NCBI GenBank assembly: GCA_003223135.1
Contig: QHXX01000029.1
Coordinates: 36,674 to 100,673, forward strand
DNA length: 64,000 nucleotides
Direction: 5' to 3'
Source: Acidobacteriota bacterium
GTDB lineage: Bacteria > Acidobacteriota > Polarisedimenticolia > Gp22-AA2
Positions 1 through 7,453 of the stretch are shown here, one piece after another (the stretch's first letter is position 1; each line of letters begins with the position of its first letter). Under the pieces are notes generated by a model. The model was not told the origin of the DNA. It saw only the letters and a program-made list of their open reading frames with translations, and searched no databases. Both the position numbers and the translations under genes were made by a program.

Positions 1-349
1 CGTGCACCTCGTGGCGGACGACGAGTACAAGTTGCGGGCGGTCACCGAGATCCTGCTGCAGAAACTGGCGGCCCGACGCGTGCCGGCGAAGGGGTTGACG
101 TTCAAGACGCCCGAGCAGGCCACAGGAGGAAGCCTGAGGCAGGAGGTCGTCCTGCAGCAGGGGATCCCCCAGGAGCAGGCGAAGGAAATCGTGAAAATCC
201 TCAAGTCGAGCGGCCTCAAGGTGCAGGCGTCGATCCAGGCCGACCAGGTGCGGGTCAAAGCGAAGAGCAAGGACGAGCTTCAGGGGGCGATCAAGGTCCT
301 GCGCGATTGCGCCCTGGACTTCGACATGCAGTTCACGAATTACCGCTGA
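1..349 (+). CDS. yajQ: YajQ-family nucleotide-binding protein, 3' part
   Basis: This is the C-terminal 115 or so residues of a YajQ (UPF0234) protein. The family is about 160 residues long, so roughly 50 N-terminal residues lie left of the window, and the GTG at position 2 is an internal codon. The visible part aligns over its whole length with YajQ: the segment running LLQKLAARRV, the Q-G-I-P-Q-E-Q-A-K-E-I-V-K segment, the K-V-Q-A-S-I-Q-A-D-Q-V-R-V-K strand, and the family ending Q-F-T-N-Y-R. YajQ proteins are small cytoplasmic proteins that bind nucleotides, and some bind cyclic-di-GMP. The exact role here is unknown. A secreted-protein gene follows 10 bases later. Confidence 0.9.
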   Translation, partial: VHLVADDEYKLRAVTEILLQKLAARRVPAKGLTFKTPEQATGGSLRQEVVLQQGIPQEQAKEIVKILKSSGLKVQASIQADQVRVKAKSKDELQGAIKVLRDCALDFDMQFTNYR

Positions 350-359
350 GGAGGCGCCC

Positions 360-1076
360 TTGAACGTCCGGGCACGCGAGGCGGTTCGTAGCAATGCGGG
401 ACGGATCGCGTCCGCCGCGGCGCTGCTGCTCGTCCTTCTGGCGCCCGCCGCGGCTCTCGCAGAAGGCGAGGAGGGTCGGGTCGTCCTGCGCGGTCGGATC
501 ATCGACGAGACGGGGGCGGGGCTGGCGGGGCAGACGGTGCGCCTGCTGAAATCACGCACCTACGTCAAGATCGGCGGCCTGCGGTCCCTCGACCAGAGCG
601 TCGAGGAGGCAAGGGCCACGACCGATACGCTCGGCTTCTTCGAGTTCGAGGACCGCCCCGATCCCGCCTTCCCTTACTACTACCTGCGCTTCTACGACCC
701 GAAGACGTTCGACGCGGTGAAGTACCGTCTGCCGGAAGACCGGGACGTCTCGAAACGGCTGCGCGCGGGACGACCGGTGCAGGTCTCGGTCTCCCTGCGT
801 TTCCAGCCCGACTGGCCGAAGGTCAAAGCGCTCCTCGACACTTACGCGGCGGGTAGCCAGGTCGGGCAGGTCCTGCGTTCGCTCGGGCTGCCGTCCTTCC
901 GAGCGCCCGAAGGGCCTGGGCGCGAGCTGTGGACCTACGAGAAGGCCGGCGTAGCCTACGTGGTCGAGGGCGCCAAGATCATCGAGACACGCACGCTCCC
1001 GGGAGGCGCGAAGAGCGCCGAGGGTGAATCCAAGAAGGACGAGCCGATCCCCGCCGTGCGGGTGGACGAGCCGTGA
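360..1076 (+). CDS. Secreted protein with carboxypeptidase-regulatory-like domain
   Basis: A 238-residue protein of unknown function. The TTG start is chosen because a GAGGAGG-type ribosome site lies just before it. Residues 1-35 form a classic Sec signal peptide: basic start, hydrophobic AALLLVLLAPAAA core, and ALA-E cleavage. Next comes a stretch resembling a carboxypeptidase regulatory-like beta-sandwich (V-L-R-G-R-I-I-D-E-T-G-A-G-L-A-G-Q-T-V, then T-T-D-T-L-G-F-F-E-F), a fold usually found in exported proteins. The last third has no recognisable domain and ends in a Lys/Glu-rich tail. It sits between yajQ and a prenyl synthase gene that it overlaps by 4 bases. I do not recognise a function beyond export. 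Confidence 0.75.
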   Translation: MNVRAREAVRSNAGRIASAAALLLVLLAPAAALAEGEEGRVVLRGRIIDETGAGLAGQTVRLLKSRTYVKIGGLRSLDQSVEEARATTDTLGFFEFEDRPDPAFPYYYLRFYDPKTFDAVKYRLPEDRDVSKRLRAGRPVQVSVSLRFQPDWPKVKALLDTYAAGSQVGQVLRSLGLPSFRAPEGPGRELWTYEKAGVAYVVEGAKIIETRTLPGGAKSAEGESKKDEPIPAVRVDEP

Positions 1077-2152
1077 CCGACCTCGCCTCCGAATTGAAGG
1101 CGGCGCGGACGCGACCCGCGGCGCCCGGCAGCGCGCCACCTCGCGCGGCCGCCCCCCGCGGCGTGCGCTCGCTGCCACCCGGTCTTCCCGAAATCATGCT
1201 GCTGGTGGGCGACAAGCTGGCGCAGGTCGAGGCGGAGTGCCGGCGCCACCTGCGCTCGGAAGTCGGCGTCATCGACGAGCTCGGCCGCTACATCGCCGAG
1301 GGCGGCGGCAAGCGCGTGCGTCCCATCCTGCTCCTTTTGTCCGCGCAGCTCTGCGGCTACAAGGGCGATCGCGACGTCATGTTCGCCTCGGTGTTCGAGT
1401 TCATCCACACTGCGACGCTGGTGCACGACGACGTGATCGACGAGGCGGAGCTGAGGCGCGGCCGCGGGTCGCTCAACGCCCGCTGGGGGAACGGCCTCAC
1501 CGTGCTTCTCGGCGATTACCTGTACATCAAGTCGATGAACATGGCGCTGGCGGCCGACGACCTCGAGATCATCAAGATCCTGGCGGAGATCACTCTGAAG
1601 ATGATCGAGGGCGAGCTGATCGCCGATCGGCGACGATCGGACATCGACATCAGCGAGACGGAGCACCTGGAGATCATCCGCCGCAAGACGGCCTGCCTGT
1701 TCTCCGGCTGCGGCCGCGTGGCCGGCGTCCTCGCGAAGGCGCCGCCGGAACGGGTCATGGCGCTGGCCGAATACGGCATGAACCTGGGCATGGCCTTCCA
1801 GATCATCGACGACCTTCTGGACTTTACCGCCAGCGAGAGCGTCCTCGGCAAGCCGGTGGCCTCGGACCTGAAAGAAGGGAAGCTGACGCTGCCGCTCATC
1901 TACCTGCTGCAGGAAAGCGAGCCGGCTGCGCGCGTCATGGTGCAGACCGTCCTGGAGGAACGCGACTTCAGGACGGTGCCGCGTCAGGAAATCATCGGCC
2001 TGTTGCGGCGCGCCCGCACGCTCGAGCGGACACGCGAGCTGGCCGTGTCCTATGCCCGCCGGGCGCAGGCGGCCCTGCAGGTGTTCCCCTGCTCTCCGGT
2101 GCGCGACGCCCTCATGGCGCTGCCCGATTTCGTTCTGTTCCGGGAGTACTGA
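1073..2152 (+). CDS. ispB: Long-chain polyprenyl diphosphate synthase
   Basis: A trans-isoprenyl diphosphate synthase (359 residues). It extends an allylic diphosphate with isopentenyl diphosphate, most likely to make the side chain of respiratory quinones. Both aspartate-rich motifs are present: DDVID near residues 119-123 and DDLLD near 246-250. The GGGKRVRP substrate-binding segment lies near residue 77. The fifth residue before the first motif is a small Ala, as in enzymes making long chains; this hints at a C35-C50 product but does not fix it. The first 35 residues are an Ala/Pro/Arg-rich extension absent from most homologues. The GTG start overlaps the previous stop as GTGA, so translation is probably coupled. 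Confidence 0.88.
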   Translation: MTDLASELKAARTRPAAPGSAPPRAAAPRGVRSLPPGLPEIMLLVGDKLAQVEAECRRHLRSEVGVIDELGRYIAEGGGKRVRPILLLLSAQLCGYKGDRDVMFASVFEFIHTATLVHDDVIDEAELRRGRGSLNARWGNGLTVLLGDYLYIKSMNMALAADDLEIIKILAEITLKMIEGELIADRRRSDIDISETEHLEIIRRKTACLFSGCGRVAGVLAKAPPERVMALAEYGMNLGMAFQIIDDLLDFTASESVLGKPVASDLKEGKLTLPLIYLLQESEPAARVMVQTVLEERDFRTVPRQEIIGLLRRARTLERTRELAVSYARRAQAALQVFPCSPVRDALMALPDFVLFREY

Positions 2153-2264
2153 GCTCGGGGACACGAGATCCCGGTTGATCCCGCCGCCCCTCAACATTTA
2201 GGGTCTCCGGGTCGCGCGACCCCCACATCTTGGCCATTTCGGACCTCGGTATCTCTTTTCGCTG

Positions 2265-2273
2265 TGCTAGAAT
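2265..2273 (+). promoter_or_regulatory. Extended -10 promoter for smc
   Basis: The sequence TGCTAGAAT fits an extended -10 box (TGN then TATAAT-like). The -35 side is poor (CTCGGT at 2246-2251). The surrounding string TTTCGCTGTGCTA..ATCC recurs almost exactly before the gene at 14413, which supports its being functional. The 166-base gap 2153-2318 holds this element and the small reading frame listed next. Confidence 0.5.
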
Positions 2274-2283
2274 CCCTGGCTCG

Positions 2284-2319
2284 ATGGCTCCTTTCTTCCC
2301 CGGCCAGACAGGACACTGA
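2284..2319 (+). CDS. Possible 11-residue leader peptide coupled to smc
   Basis: An ATG at 2284 opens an 11-codon frame (M-A-P-F-F-P-G-Q-T-G-H). Its stop overlaps the smc start as TGATG. The ATG lies only 10 bases after the -10 box, so the peptide could be read from a nearly leaderless mRNA, with ribosomes re-initiating at smc, whose own ribosome site (AGGA) is weak. The geometry is visible, but translation is inferred. Confidence 0.35.
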   Translation: MAPFFPGQTGH

Positions 2320-5300
2320 TGCCCCGCATCCTCAGGCTCGACCGGATGGAGATCCTCGGCTTCAAATCGTTCTATGGCCGGACCCGGTTCGACTTCCCGG
2401 ACGGCATCACGGCGGTGGTCGGCCCGAACGGCTGCGGCAAGAGCAACATCGGCGACGCGATCTCCTGGGTGCTCGGCGAACAGAAGGCCAGCTCTCTGCG
2501 CAGCGATCGGATGGAAGATGTCATCTTCAACGGCAGCGAGGGACGGCGGCCGCTGGGGATGGCGGAGGTTTCGCTCCATTTCAAGAACCTCCTGGCGGAT
2601 GGGAACGGTCACGCGAACGGCAACGGTCACGGCGCCGGCAATGGCCACGGCGCCGCTCCCGAGGTGACGGTCGCGGCCGATCGCGAGGTGCCCATCCCGG
2701 AGGCCGCCGAAAGCGCTCGGCCTGCGGCCGGCGGCGCGCCGGAGAGCCAGGCGGCGGCGCTCCGGATCACGGAGATTGAAGAGATCCCCGAGGAGGTCGT
2801 CGTCACCCGCCGCATTTATCGTTCGGGAGAGAGCGAGTACGTCCTGAACGGCCAACGCTGCCGGCTCAAAGACATCCAGGATCTCCTGGCGCGCACGGAC
2901 ATCGGCTCGCGCCTGTACTCGACCATCGAGCAAGGCAAGATCGATCAGGTGCTCGCCGCCCGGCCGAAAGATCGTCGAGCCATGTTCGAGGAGGCCGCCG
3001 GAATCCTGGGCTACCGGTCGAAGCGCCGGCAGGCCGAGCTGAAACTCGAAGCCGCTCAGGCGAACCTGCTGCGCATCAACGACATCGTGATCGAGGTCGA
3101 AAAGCAGATCAATGCGCTGCGGCGGCAGGCGGCCAAGGCCCGCCGCTACCAGAGGCTCGTCGACGACCTGAGCGAGAGACGGCTCGTCCTGGCGCGCCAA
3201 CGCCTGGCGGCGTCGGACGAGGAGAGGCACCGGACCGGGGAGGCGATCGAGGCCCTGCGGGCCGAGGAGGTGGCCGCCGCCGCGGCGCTCGTGGCCGACG
3301 AAGCCGACCTCGAGCGCCTGAGGCTACAGCTCGAAGCGGGAGAGGCGGCCGGGCGCGGCCGGCGCGAGGAGATTCATGCCTTCGACCTCGAGATCGATCG
3401 GATCCAGGAACGTCTGCGGGCGGGCCGGGAGCAGGTGCGGGACTTGGAATCGCGTCTGGCCGAAGGGGAGCGGGAGCTGACGGCGCTGCGGTCGCGGTTC
3501 GCGGAACAGGAAACCCGTCTCGCCGAGGCGATCCGGGAGATCGCGGACGTCGAGGAGCGGCTGCGGTCGGCGGCATCATCGGCAGTGGCGGTCTCGGCAG
3601 ACGACGGCGAGCGGGCCGCTGCGATCGAGCTCCTTGATGCGGATCTGGACAAGACGCGCGCGGGGCTCCTGGAGCGGATCGAACGCCACGCCGCGATGAT
3701 GAGCCACAGCGCTTCTCTCGAGGAGCAGGCGCGCGCGGCGCGCGCATCGCTCCTCAAGATTGAGCGCGAGATGGAAGAGCTGCGGGCGTCCCGCGGGCGT
3801 CTGGGCGCGGAGGTCGAGGGGCTGGAGCGGGAGGCGGCGGCCGGGCGCGGGCGGGCGGAAGAGACGGCCGTCCGGCACGAGGCGGTCACAGCGGCCGAGC
3901 GCGAGGCGGCCGGTCGCATGACCGCCGTCGAGAGGCGCGCCGAGGAATTGAAAGGGCGCGCGGCGGTCCTGGCGGAGCGCAGGGCGGCGCTGGCGGAGAT
4001 GGAGCGGCAGCGCGCCGGGTTTTCCGAGGGCGTGGGCGATCTCCTGAAAGGAACGGCCGGCATCGAACCGCGCGGTGTTGTCGGCGACCGCCTCGATGTG
4101 CCGCCCGGCCTCGAGAAGGCGGTGGAGGCAACCCTCCAGGATCTCCTGGAGGCCGTGGTCGTCGGTGGAGCGGAGGAGGCGGCCCGCGGGGTCGCGTACC
4201 TGAGAGCCAGCGGGCGCGGCCGGGTGTCGTTCGTCGCGGACGAAGGAGCGCCGGCCAGGGACGAGTCGCCGGGGACATCGTCGTGCGATCCCCCGGCCGA
4301 CGTCCCCGCCGTCCACTGTCGCCTGTCCGAAAGAATCGGCGGCGCGCCTCTGGGGCCGATCTCCCGGATCCTGGCGCGCACGCTCCTGGTGGACAGCCTC
4401 GAACAGGCCCATGGCCTGCACGACGCGCATCCTGCCTTCGCATGCGTGACACCGCAAGGCGACATCGTCCGTTTCGACGGCTCGGTGACCGGGGGCGACG
4501 GGCGGGCCCTTTCACACTGGCTTTTGCAGCGCCGGGTGGAGAGGGAGGAGATCGATCGGCGCATGTCCGAAGTGGCGGCGGCGCGGGAAGAGGCCGAAGG
4601 GACCCTCCTGCGCCTTCGCGAGGAACGGGTCACGGCGCAGGAGCGGTTGACGAGCGCGGCGACCGAGGTGCAGGTGGAGTCGCGCGTGGCGTTCGAGAGC
4701 GCCCTCAGGTTGCAGCAGGGCCGTGAGGAGCTGGACCGGATCGACCGGGCGCTGCCGCTCCTCGTGGGGGAACAGGCGCGGCTGCAGCGCGACATCGCCT
4801 CCTGCGTCGCCGGGATGGCGGGGCGCGCGATGGATCTCGAGGTGTTGGAGGCCGAGCGCCGCACCTCCGAGGAGTCGATCGCGGCGAGGAGCGCGGAGCT
4901 GGCGCGGCTACGGGCGGACCTGGAGCTCGCGCGCCGCGCGTCGGCGGAGACGCGCGCGGCCCTTGCGGCCGCCGAGCAGCGCCACACCTCCCTTCTGCGC
5001 GAGAGGGACGGGCTGGACGAGGCGATCCGTGACCTGGCCTCGTCGATGGCGCGGCGCACCCGGGAGCGCGACGAATGGACGGCGCGCATCGCGCAGATCG
5101 GCGAGCAGGATGGGGGACTCGAGCAGCAGCGCCAGGCCGCGCTCAACGCACGCGCCGAGGCGGCGGCGCGCGACGAGGCGGCGCATGCAGGCCTCGCCTA
5201 TGAGCGAAGCCTGCTGCACGCGCGCGAGCAGGCCGTGAAGCAGGGGCGCGTCGCGCAGGTCGCGCTGCGCGAGCGTCATCAGCAGCACGAGCTGCACCGG

Positions 5301-6059
5301 GCGCGCATCGACGCCGATCTCGAGCACATGGGACGCACCTGTCGTGACGAGCTGGCGACGTCGATCGAGGCCCTGCGGGCCTCGCCCCCGCCGCCCGAGG
5401 ACGGCTCCGGCCTTCAGGAGCGCGAGAGCGAGGTGCAGCGGATCCGCGCCGACATCGATGCGATCGGGCCCGTGAACCTCATGGCGGTCGAGCAGCAGAA
5501 AGACCTGGAGGAGCGCTTCTCCTTCCTGACCGCGCAGAAGAACGATCTGGAGCAGGCGATCGCCTCCTTGCGCGAGACGATCAGGACCATCAACCGCGAG
5601 GCGCGCGAGCGCTTCCGGGGCGCCTTCGAGGCGATCCAGGAACACTTCCAGGAATCCTTCCGGACGCTGTTCGGCGGTGGCCGGGCCGAGCTGCGCCTTT
5701 CGGAGGAGGATGAGGACGTGCTGGAGGCGGGGATCGAAGTCGCGGCGCAGCCACCCGGCAAGCGGCTGCAGAAGATCGGGCTTCTGTCGGGCGGCGAGAA
5801 GGCGCTCACCGCGGTCGCGCTTTTGGTCTCCCTGTTTCGATACCGGCCGTCCCCCTTCTGCATCCTGGATGAGGTGGACGCGCCGCTCGACGAGGCGAAC
5901 GTCGAGCGCTTCACGCGCCTTCTTCAAGAGCTCCGGAGCGACACGCAGCTGATCCTGATCACCCACAACCGCAAGAGCATGGAGGCAGCCGACCTTCTTT
6001 ACGGGGTCACCATGGAGGAACCCGGAGTGTCCAAAATCCTGCCGCTGCGTTTCGAATGA
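2319..6059 (+). CDS. smc: Chromosome segregation ATPase SMC
   Basis: A full-length bacterial SMC (1246 residues), the DNA-entrapping ATPase that works with ScpA and ScpB in chromosome condensation. Neither partner gene is in the window. The N-terminal head carries Walker A GPNGCGKS (residues 35-42). Two long coiled-coil arms flank a hinge at about residues 580-725. The C-terminal head has the signature LSGGEKALTA (near 1156) and Walker B CILDEVDAPLD (near 1180). Unusually, about 55 residues (roughly 94-150) interrupt the N-terminal head after E-V-S-L-H-F-K-N. They start with repeated Gly-Asn-Gly-His units and continue as an Ala/Pro/Glu-rich linker before the conserved R-R-I-Y-R-S-G-E-S-E-Y strand. 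The next gene overlaps its stop as ATGA. Confidence 0.95.
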   Translation: MPRILRLDRMEILGFKSFYGRTRFDFPDGITAVVGPNGCGKSNIGDAISWVLGEQKASSLRSDRMEDVIFNGSEGRRPLGMAEVSLHFKNLLADGNGHANGNGHGAGNGHGAAPEVTVAADREVPIPEAAESARPAAGGAPESQAAALRITEIEEIPEEVVVTRRIYRSGESEYVLNGQRCRLKDIQDLLARTDIGSRLYSTIEQGKIDQVLAARPKDRRAMFEEAAGILGYRSKRRQAELKLEAAQANLLRINDIVIEVEKQINALRRQAAKARRYQRLVDDLSERRLVLARQRLAASDEERHRTGEAIEALRAEEVAAAAALVADEADLERLRLQLEAGEAAGRGRREEIHAFDLEIDRIQERLRAGREQVRDLESRLAEGERELTALRSRFAEQETRLAEAIREIADVEERLRSAASSAVAVSADDGERAAAIELLDADLDKTRAGLLERIERHAAMMSHSASLEEQARAARASLLKIEREMEELRASRGRLGAEVEGLEREAAAGRGRAEETAVRHEAVTAAEREAAGRMTAVERRAEELKGRAAVLAERRAALAEMERQRAGFSEGVGDLLKGTAGIEPRGVVGDRLDVPPGLEKAVEATLQDLLEAVVVGGAEEAARGVAYLRASGRGRVSFVADEGAPARDESPGTSSCDPPADVPAVHCRLSERIGGAPLGPISRILARTLLVDSLEQAHGLHDAHPAFACVTPQGDIVRFDGSVTGGDGRALSHWLLQRRVEREEIDRRMSEVAAAREEAEGTLLRLREERVTAQERLTSAATEVQVESRVAFESALRLQQGREELDRIDRALPLLVGEQARLQRDIASCVAGMAGRAMDLEVLEAERRTSEESIAARSAELARLRADLELARRASAETRAALAAAEQRHTSLLRERDGLDEAIRDLASSMARRTRERDEWTARIAQIGEQDGGLEQQRQAALNARAEAAARDEAAHAGLAYERSLLHAREQAVKQGRVAQVALRERHQQHELHRARIDADLEHMGRTCRDELATSIEALRASPPPPEDGSGLQERESEVQRIRADIDAIGPVNLMAVEQQKDLEERFSFLTAQKNDLEQAIASLRETIRTINREARERFRGAFEAIQEHFQESFRTLFGGGRAELRLSEEDEDVLEAGIEVAAQPPGKRLQKIGLLSGGEKALTAVALLVSLFRYRPSPFCILDEVDAPLDEANVERFTRLLQELRSDTQLILITHNRKSMEAADLLYGVTMEEPGVSKILPLRFE

Positions 6060-7018
6060 GCGCCAACGAGCAGTACTTCGTCGTCGCGGCCGACGGGAAG
6101 GAATACGGTCCCGCCGACCTGGAGACTCTCCGCCAGTGGGTGCGCGAGGGACGCGTCGTCCACGGCACGCACATCAAGCAGGCGGGCGGCGGCGTCCAGT
6201 ACGCCGGGAAGATGGCCGAGCTGGTCGATCTCTTCCCGCCGCGCGACCCGCACGCGTCCGCCCCGGGACAGGCGCCGCCCCTGCAGTCCCTCCCGTCGTC
6301 CGTGACCCTGCCGTCCGAGTTCCGCGTCTGGGAGTTCATCGGCCGCGGATGGGACGTCGTGAAGCCGCACTGGCTGATATTCGCGGGGATGTTCTTCATC
6401 CTCATGGCCATCGAGGGGGTGCCGTATCTCGGACCCCTCGCCTCGTTCATCATCGGCGGCGCCCTGATGGTTGGCGTCTGGCGCGCGATCCTTGGTGCTA
6501 TCGGAGGGCGCAAGCCGGACATCGGGATGATGTTTCAGGGGTTCGACCGCTTCGGCGACGCCTTTCTGGCGCAGCTGATCAGGGGGATCTTGATCTTCCT
6601 CGGGTTCCTGTGCCTCATCGTTCCGGTGATCATCCTCGGGATCATGTTGCACGGATTCGACCGTTTCGGCGACGCCTCCCTGGCGCACCTCATCATGGGG
6701 ATCCTGATCTTCCTTGGGGTCCTGTGCCTCAGCGTCCCGGGGATCATCCTGTCGATCATGTGGATGTTCACCTACCCCATCATCGCCGAGACCAACCTGG
6801 GATTCTGGGAGGCGATGCGCGAGAGCGCCAGACTCACGGAGGAGTATCGCTGGCGACTCTTCCTCCTCCTTCTAGCGTCCATCCCGGTTCTGTGTCTGGG
6901 CCTCCTGGTCTTCTGCCTGGGCGTGCTGGTGGCGATCCCGGTCATTTACGCCGCCTTGGGGCTGTCCTATCGCTTCCTGCAGGCGAAGAAGGGGGCGCCA
7001 GCGCCGGGCCCTGCGTGA
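6056..7018 (+). CDS. GYF_2-domain multi-pass membrane protein with internal duplication
   Basis: A 320-residue membrane protein. Residues 1-65 look like a GYF_2 (DUF4339) domain: Y-F-V-V-A-A-D-G-K-E-Y-G-P, then L-R-Q-W-V-R-E-G-R-V. A Pro-rich linker leads to a membrane domain of several hydrophobic helices, with the W-M-F-T-Y-P-I-I and F-W-E-A-M-R-E-S motifs common in DUF975-like or DUF4013-like membrane proteins. Residues 162-199 and 200-237 are two copies of the same 38-residue unit beginning G-F-D-R-F-G-D-A. The ATG overlaps the smc stop. Its function is unknown; GYF_2 domains are thought to be protein-interaction modules. Confidence 0.75.
   Translation: MSANEQYFVVAADGKEYGPADLETLRQWVREGRVVHGTHIKQAGGGVQYAGKMAELVDLFPPRDPHASAPGQAPPLQSLPSSVTLPSEFRVWEFIGRGWDVVKPHWLIFAGMFFILMAIEGVPYLGPLASFIIGGALMVGVWRAILGAIGGRKPDIGMMFQGFDRFGDAFLAQLIRGILIFLGFLCLIVPVIILGIMLHGFDRFGDASLAHLIMGILIFLGVLCLSVPGIILSIMWMFTYPIIAETNLGFWEAMRESARLTEEYRWRLFLLLLASIPVLCLGLLVFCLGVLVAIPVIYAALGLSYRFLQAKKGAPAPGPA
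6539..6766 (+). repeat. Tandem duplication, 2 x 114 bases, inside a membrane-protein gene
   Basis: Bases 6539-6652 and 6653-6766 encode near-identical 38-residue units. Both start G-F-D-R-F-G-D-A and contain G-I-L-I-F-L-G and L-C-L. The unit length is a multiple of three, so the frame is kept, and one copy adds a hydrophobic helix plus a short amphipathic stretch. The remaining differences are scattered over all codon positions, so the duplication is young but not brand new. Confidence 0.9.
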
Positions 7019-7413
7019 GCCCGCGCCGCGCCCGGCGCGCACGCGCGGCCCTCGTCGCGGGCGGCCTCCTGGCGGCGGCTTTTCTCTTGCCCGCCCGACA
7101 CCCGCTGCCGTTCGACGTCTGTCCTTTCCATCGGCTCACCGGCCTTCCGTGCCTGACGTGCGGTCTGACGCGTTCCGTGTGTCTGTTCGCGCAGGGAGAA
7201 TGGGGCGCGAGTCTGCGGATGCATCCGGCGGGCTGGCTCGCCTTCGGCGCTCTCGCCGTCGTGTGTTCGTGGCTCGCCGGCGAGGCGGCCGCGAATCGTG
7301 ACCTGGGGGCGGGCGCGAGGACGCGCCTCCTCGGGCTGGTCCTGTGGCTCGGAGGCGCGCTGTCGCTTTTGGGCTGGGGAGCGCGCCTGGCAGGGGTCTG
7401 GCCCGCTCTCTGA
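7015..7413 (+). CDS. DUF2752 family small membrane protein
   Basis: A 132-residue protein starting at a GTG that overlaps the previous stop as GTGA. The motif C-P-F-H-R-L-T-G-L-P-C-L-T-C-G-L-T-R-S, followed by H-P-A-G-W, is the DUF2752 signature. Three to four hydrophobic helices surround it, including a signal-like first helix. DUF2752 proteins are inner-membrane proteins with conserved cysteines and no established function. It forms a unit with smc and the GYF_2 protein. Only 40 bases separate it from the convergent AAA+ ATPase gene. Confidence 0.8.
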   Translation: MSPRRARRARAALVAGGLLAAAFLLPARHPLPFDVCPFHRLTGLPCLTCGLTRSVCLFAQGEWGASLRMHPAGWLAFGALAVVCSWLAGEAAANRDLGAGARTRLLGLVLWLGGALSLLGWGARLAGVWPAL

Positions 7414-7453
7414 GGGACGAGGGCACGGGCGAGACGGGGCCTTTGCACGGGCT

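Noticed and set aside
3374..5146. Very long open frames on the strand opposite smc, and likewise opposite secA (40870-43563), guaB and dnaE2
   Set aside because: They mirror the codon pattern of the real genes in very GC-rich DNA, lack family motifs and ribosome sites, and their products are Arg/Ala/Ser-rich.
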